The notes below the pieces were generated by a model. It saw nothing but the letters and a program-made list of their open reading frames with translations, did no database searches and had not been told where the DNA came from. The translations under genes and the position numbers were made by a program. From Humulus lupulus (lineage: Eukaryota > Streptophyta > Magnoliopsida > Rosales > Cannabaceae), in assembly GCF_963169125.1 (NCBI RefSeq), contig NC_084793.1, positions 225,354,360 through 225,418,359 on the forward strand: DNA of 64,000 bases, given 5' to 3'. Positions within the stretch are counted from its first letter, which is position 1. Each line of letters begins with the position of its first letter. Below are positions 63,656 to 64,000 of the stretch, piece by piece.

Positions 63656-64000
63656 ATGGCACCACAAGTTACTTTTTACTTCCATCAGCTACCAACTGTC
63701 GGCACTAACAATGGACAGAAGCCTAAGAGGAATTAGATTTTGGCCTCATTCTCTATTGGCAGGGTGCTTATCACTTGCAGTGCACCCAAACCAATGTTGA
63801 ATTTGAAAACCACCACCGAAGCTCGGGAAGCCTTTAAAGGCAAGGTTACTAGAGGCACCACCAAAACTCAGGAAGCCTTGAAAGGCAAGACAACTAATGG
63901 TTTCAAAAAGATGCAAAATCGCTCCATCAAAAGAAACAACGCCAAAATGTCAAAAGCTTCTGCATCATTGCTTTCGAAAGTAGTCAAAACTACCAAAGAA
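63656..64000 (+). pseudogene. Lys/Thr-rich ORF start, possible leader protein of a retroelement (cut by window end)
   Basis: From the ATG at 63656 the frame reads MAPQVTFYFHQLPTVGTNNG, then a TAG after KPKRN, then SIGRVLITCSAPKPMLNLKT and an open Lys/Thr-rich run to the window end, with a duplicated block (TTTEAREAFKGKVT, then TTKTQEALKGKTT). It sits about 100 bp after the putative primer site, where gag or a pre-gag ORF would start. I do not recognise the protein family. The stop suggests decay. Confidence 0.4.

Overview
The window is plant nuclear DNA, most likely from a eudicot. It is AT-rich, has no bacterial-style gene packing, and consists almost wholly of LTR retrotransposons with plant-type hallmarks: initiator-Met tRNA primer sites, Tat-lineage pol with an extra RNase H, chromodomain integrase, Athila-type gag and Ale/Retrofit-type copia. 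I found no intact host gene, tRNA, rRNA or CRISPR array. Species cannot be fixed by eye.

Layout. 1-6142 is the internal region of a decayed Ty3/gypsy Tat element on the minus strand (Tat-1). 6143-6867 is its LTR. 6868-22285 together with 50208-51026 is a second Tat element (Tat-2), also minus strand. Its left part carries an antisense, intron-bearing accessory ORF (plus strand, 7738-8372 and 12982-14822), broken by a solo LTR (8373-12981) that itself contains another solo LTR (9975-12615). A third solo LTR sits at 15408-17604. Tat-2 pol and gag occupy 17605-22285.

The centre is a Russian-doll nest. A chromovirus (Tekay/Del type, 22286-50207, plus) lies inside Tat-2 gag. Its 5' LTR is split by a 19-kb copia element (23299-42466, plus). 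The copia 5' LTR is split by a non-autonomous Athila-derived gag-protease element (24153-30853, minus), and its reverse transcriptase region by a solo LTR (36502-38754, minus orientation). Target-site duplications bracket each layer: (G/T)TCAT, (C/G)GAAG, GTACT and CAAGA. The order of events can therefore be read directly: Tat-2, then chromovirus, then copia, then the last two.

Right part. 51027-54073 is the 3' tail and long 3' LTR of a second, truncated chromovirus, with two striking tandem arrays. 54074-54708 is a Tat LTR remnant, 54948-55382 a PIF/Harbinger transposase remnant, and 56778-61610 a young, nearly intact Ale-type copia (minus) with non-canonical TA...CT LTR ends and an 18-G polypurine tract. 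61616-63542 is AT-rich non-coding DNA. The window ends in what looks like the 5' start of another retroelement (63543-64000).

Nothing here forms a host pathway. The genes are retroelement gag, protease, RT, RNase H and integrase modules in various states of decay. The best candidates for something unusual are the antisense intron-containing ORF read out of a Tat LTR, the LTR that seems shared by two Tat bodies, the palindrome-unit tandem array, the repeated polypurine-tract-like motifs of the Athila derivative, and the non-canonical copia ends.
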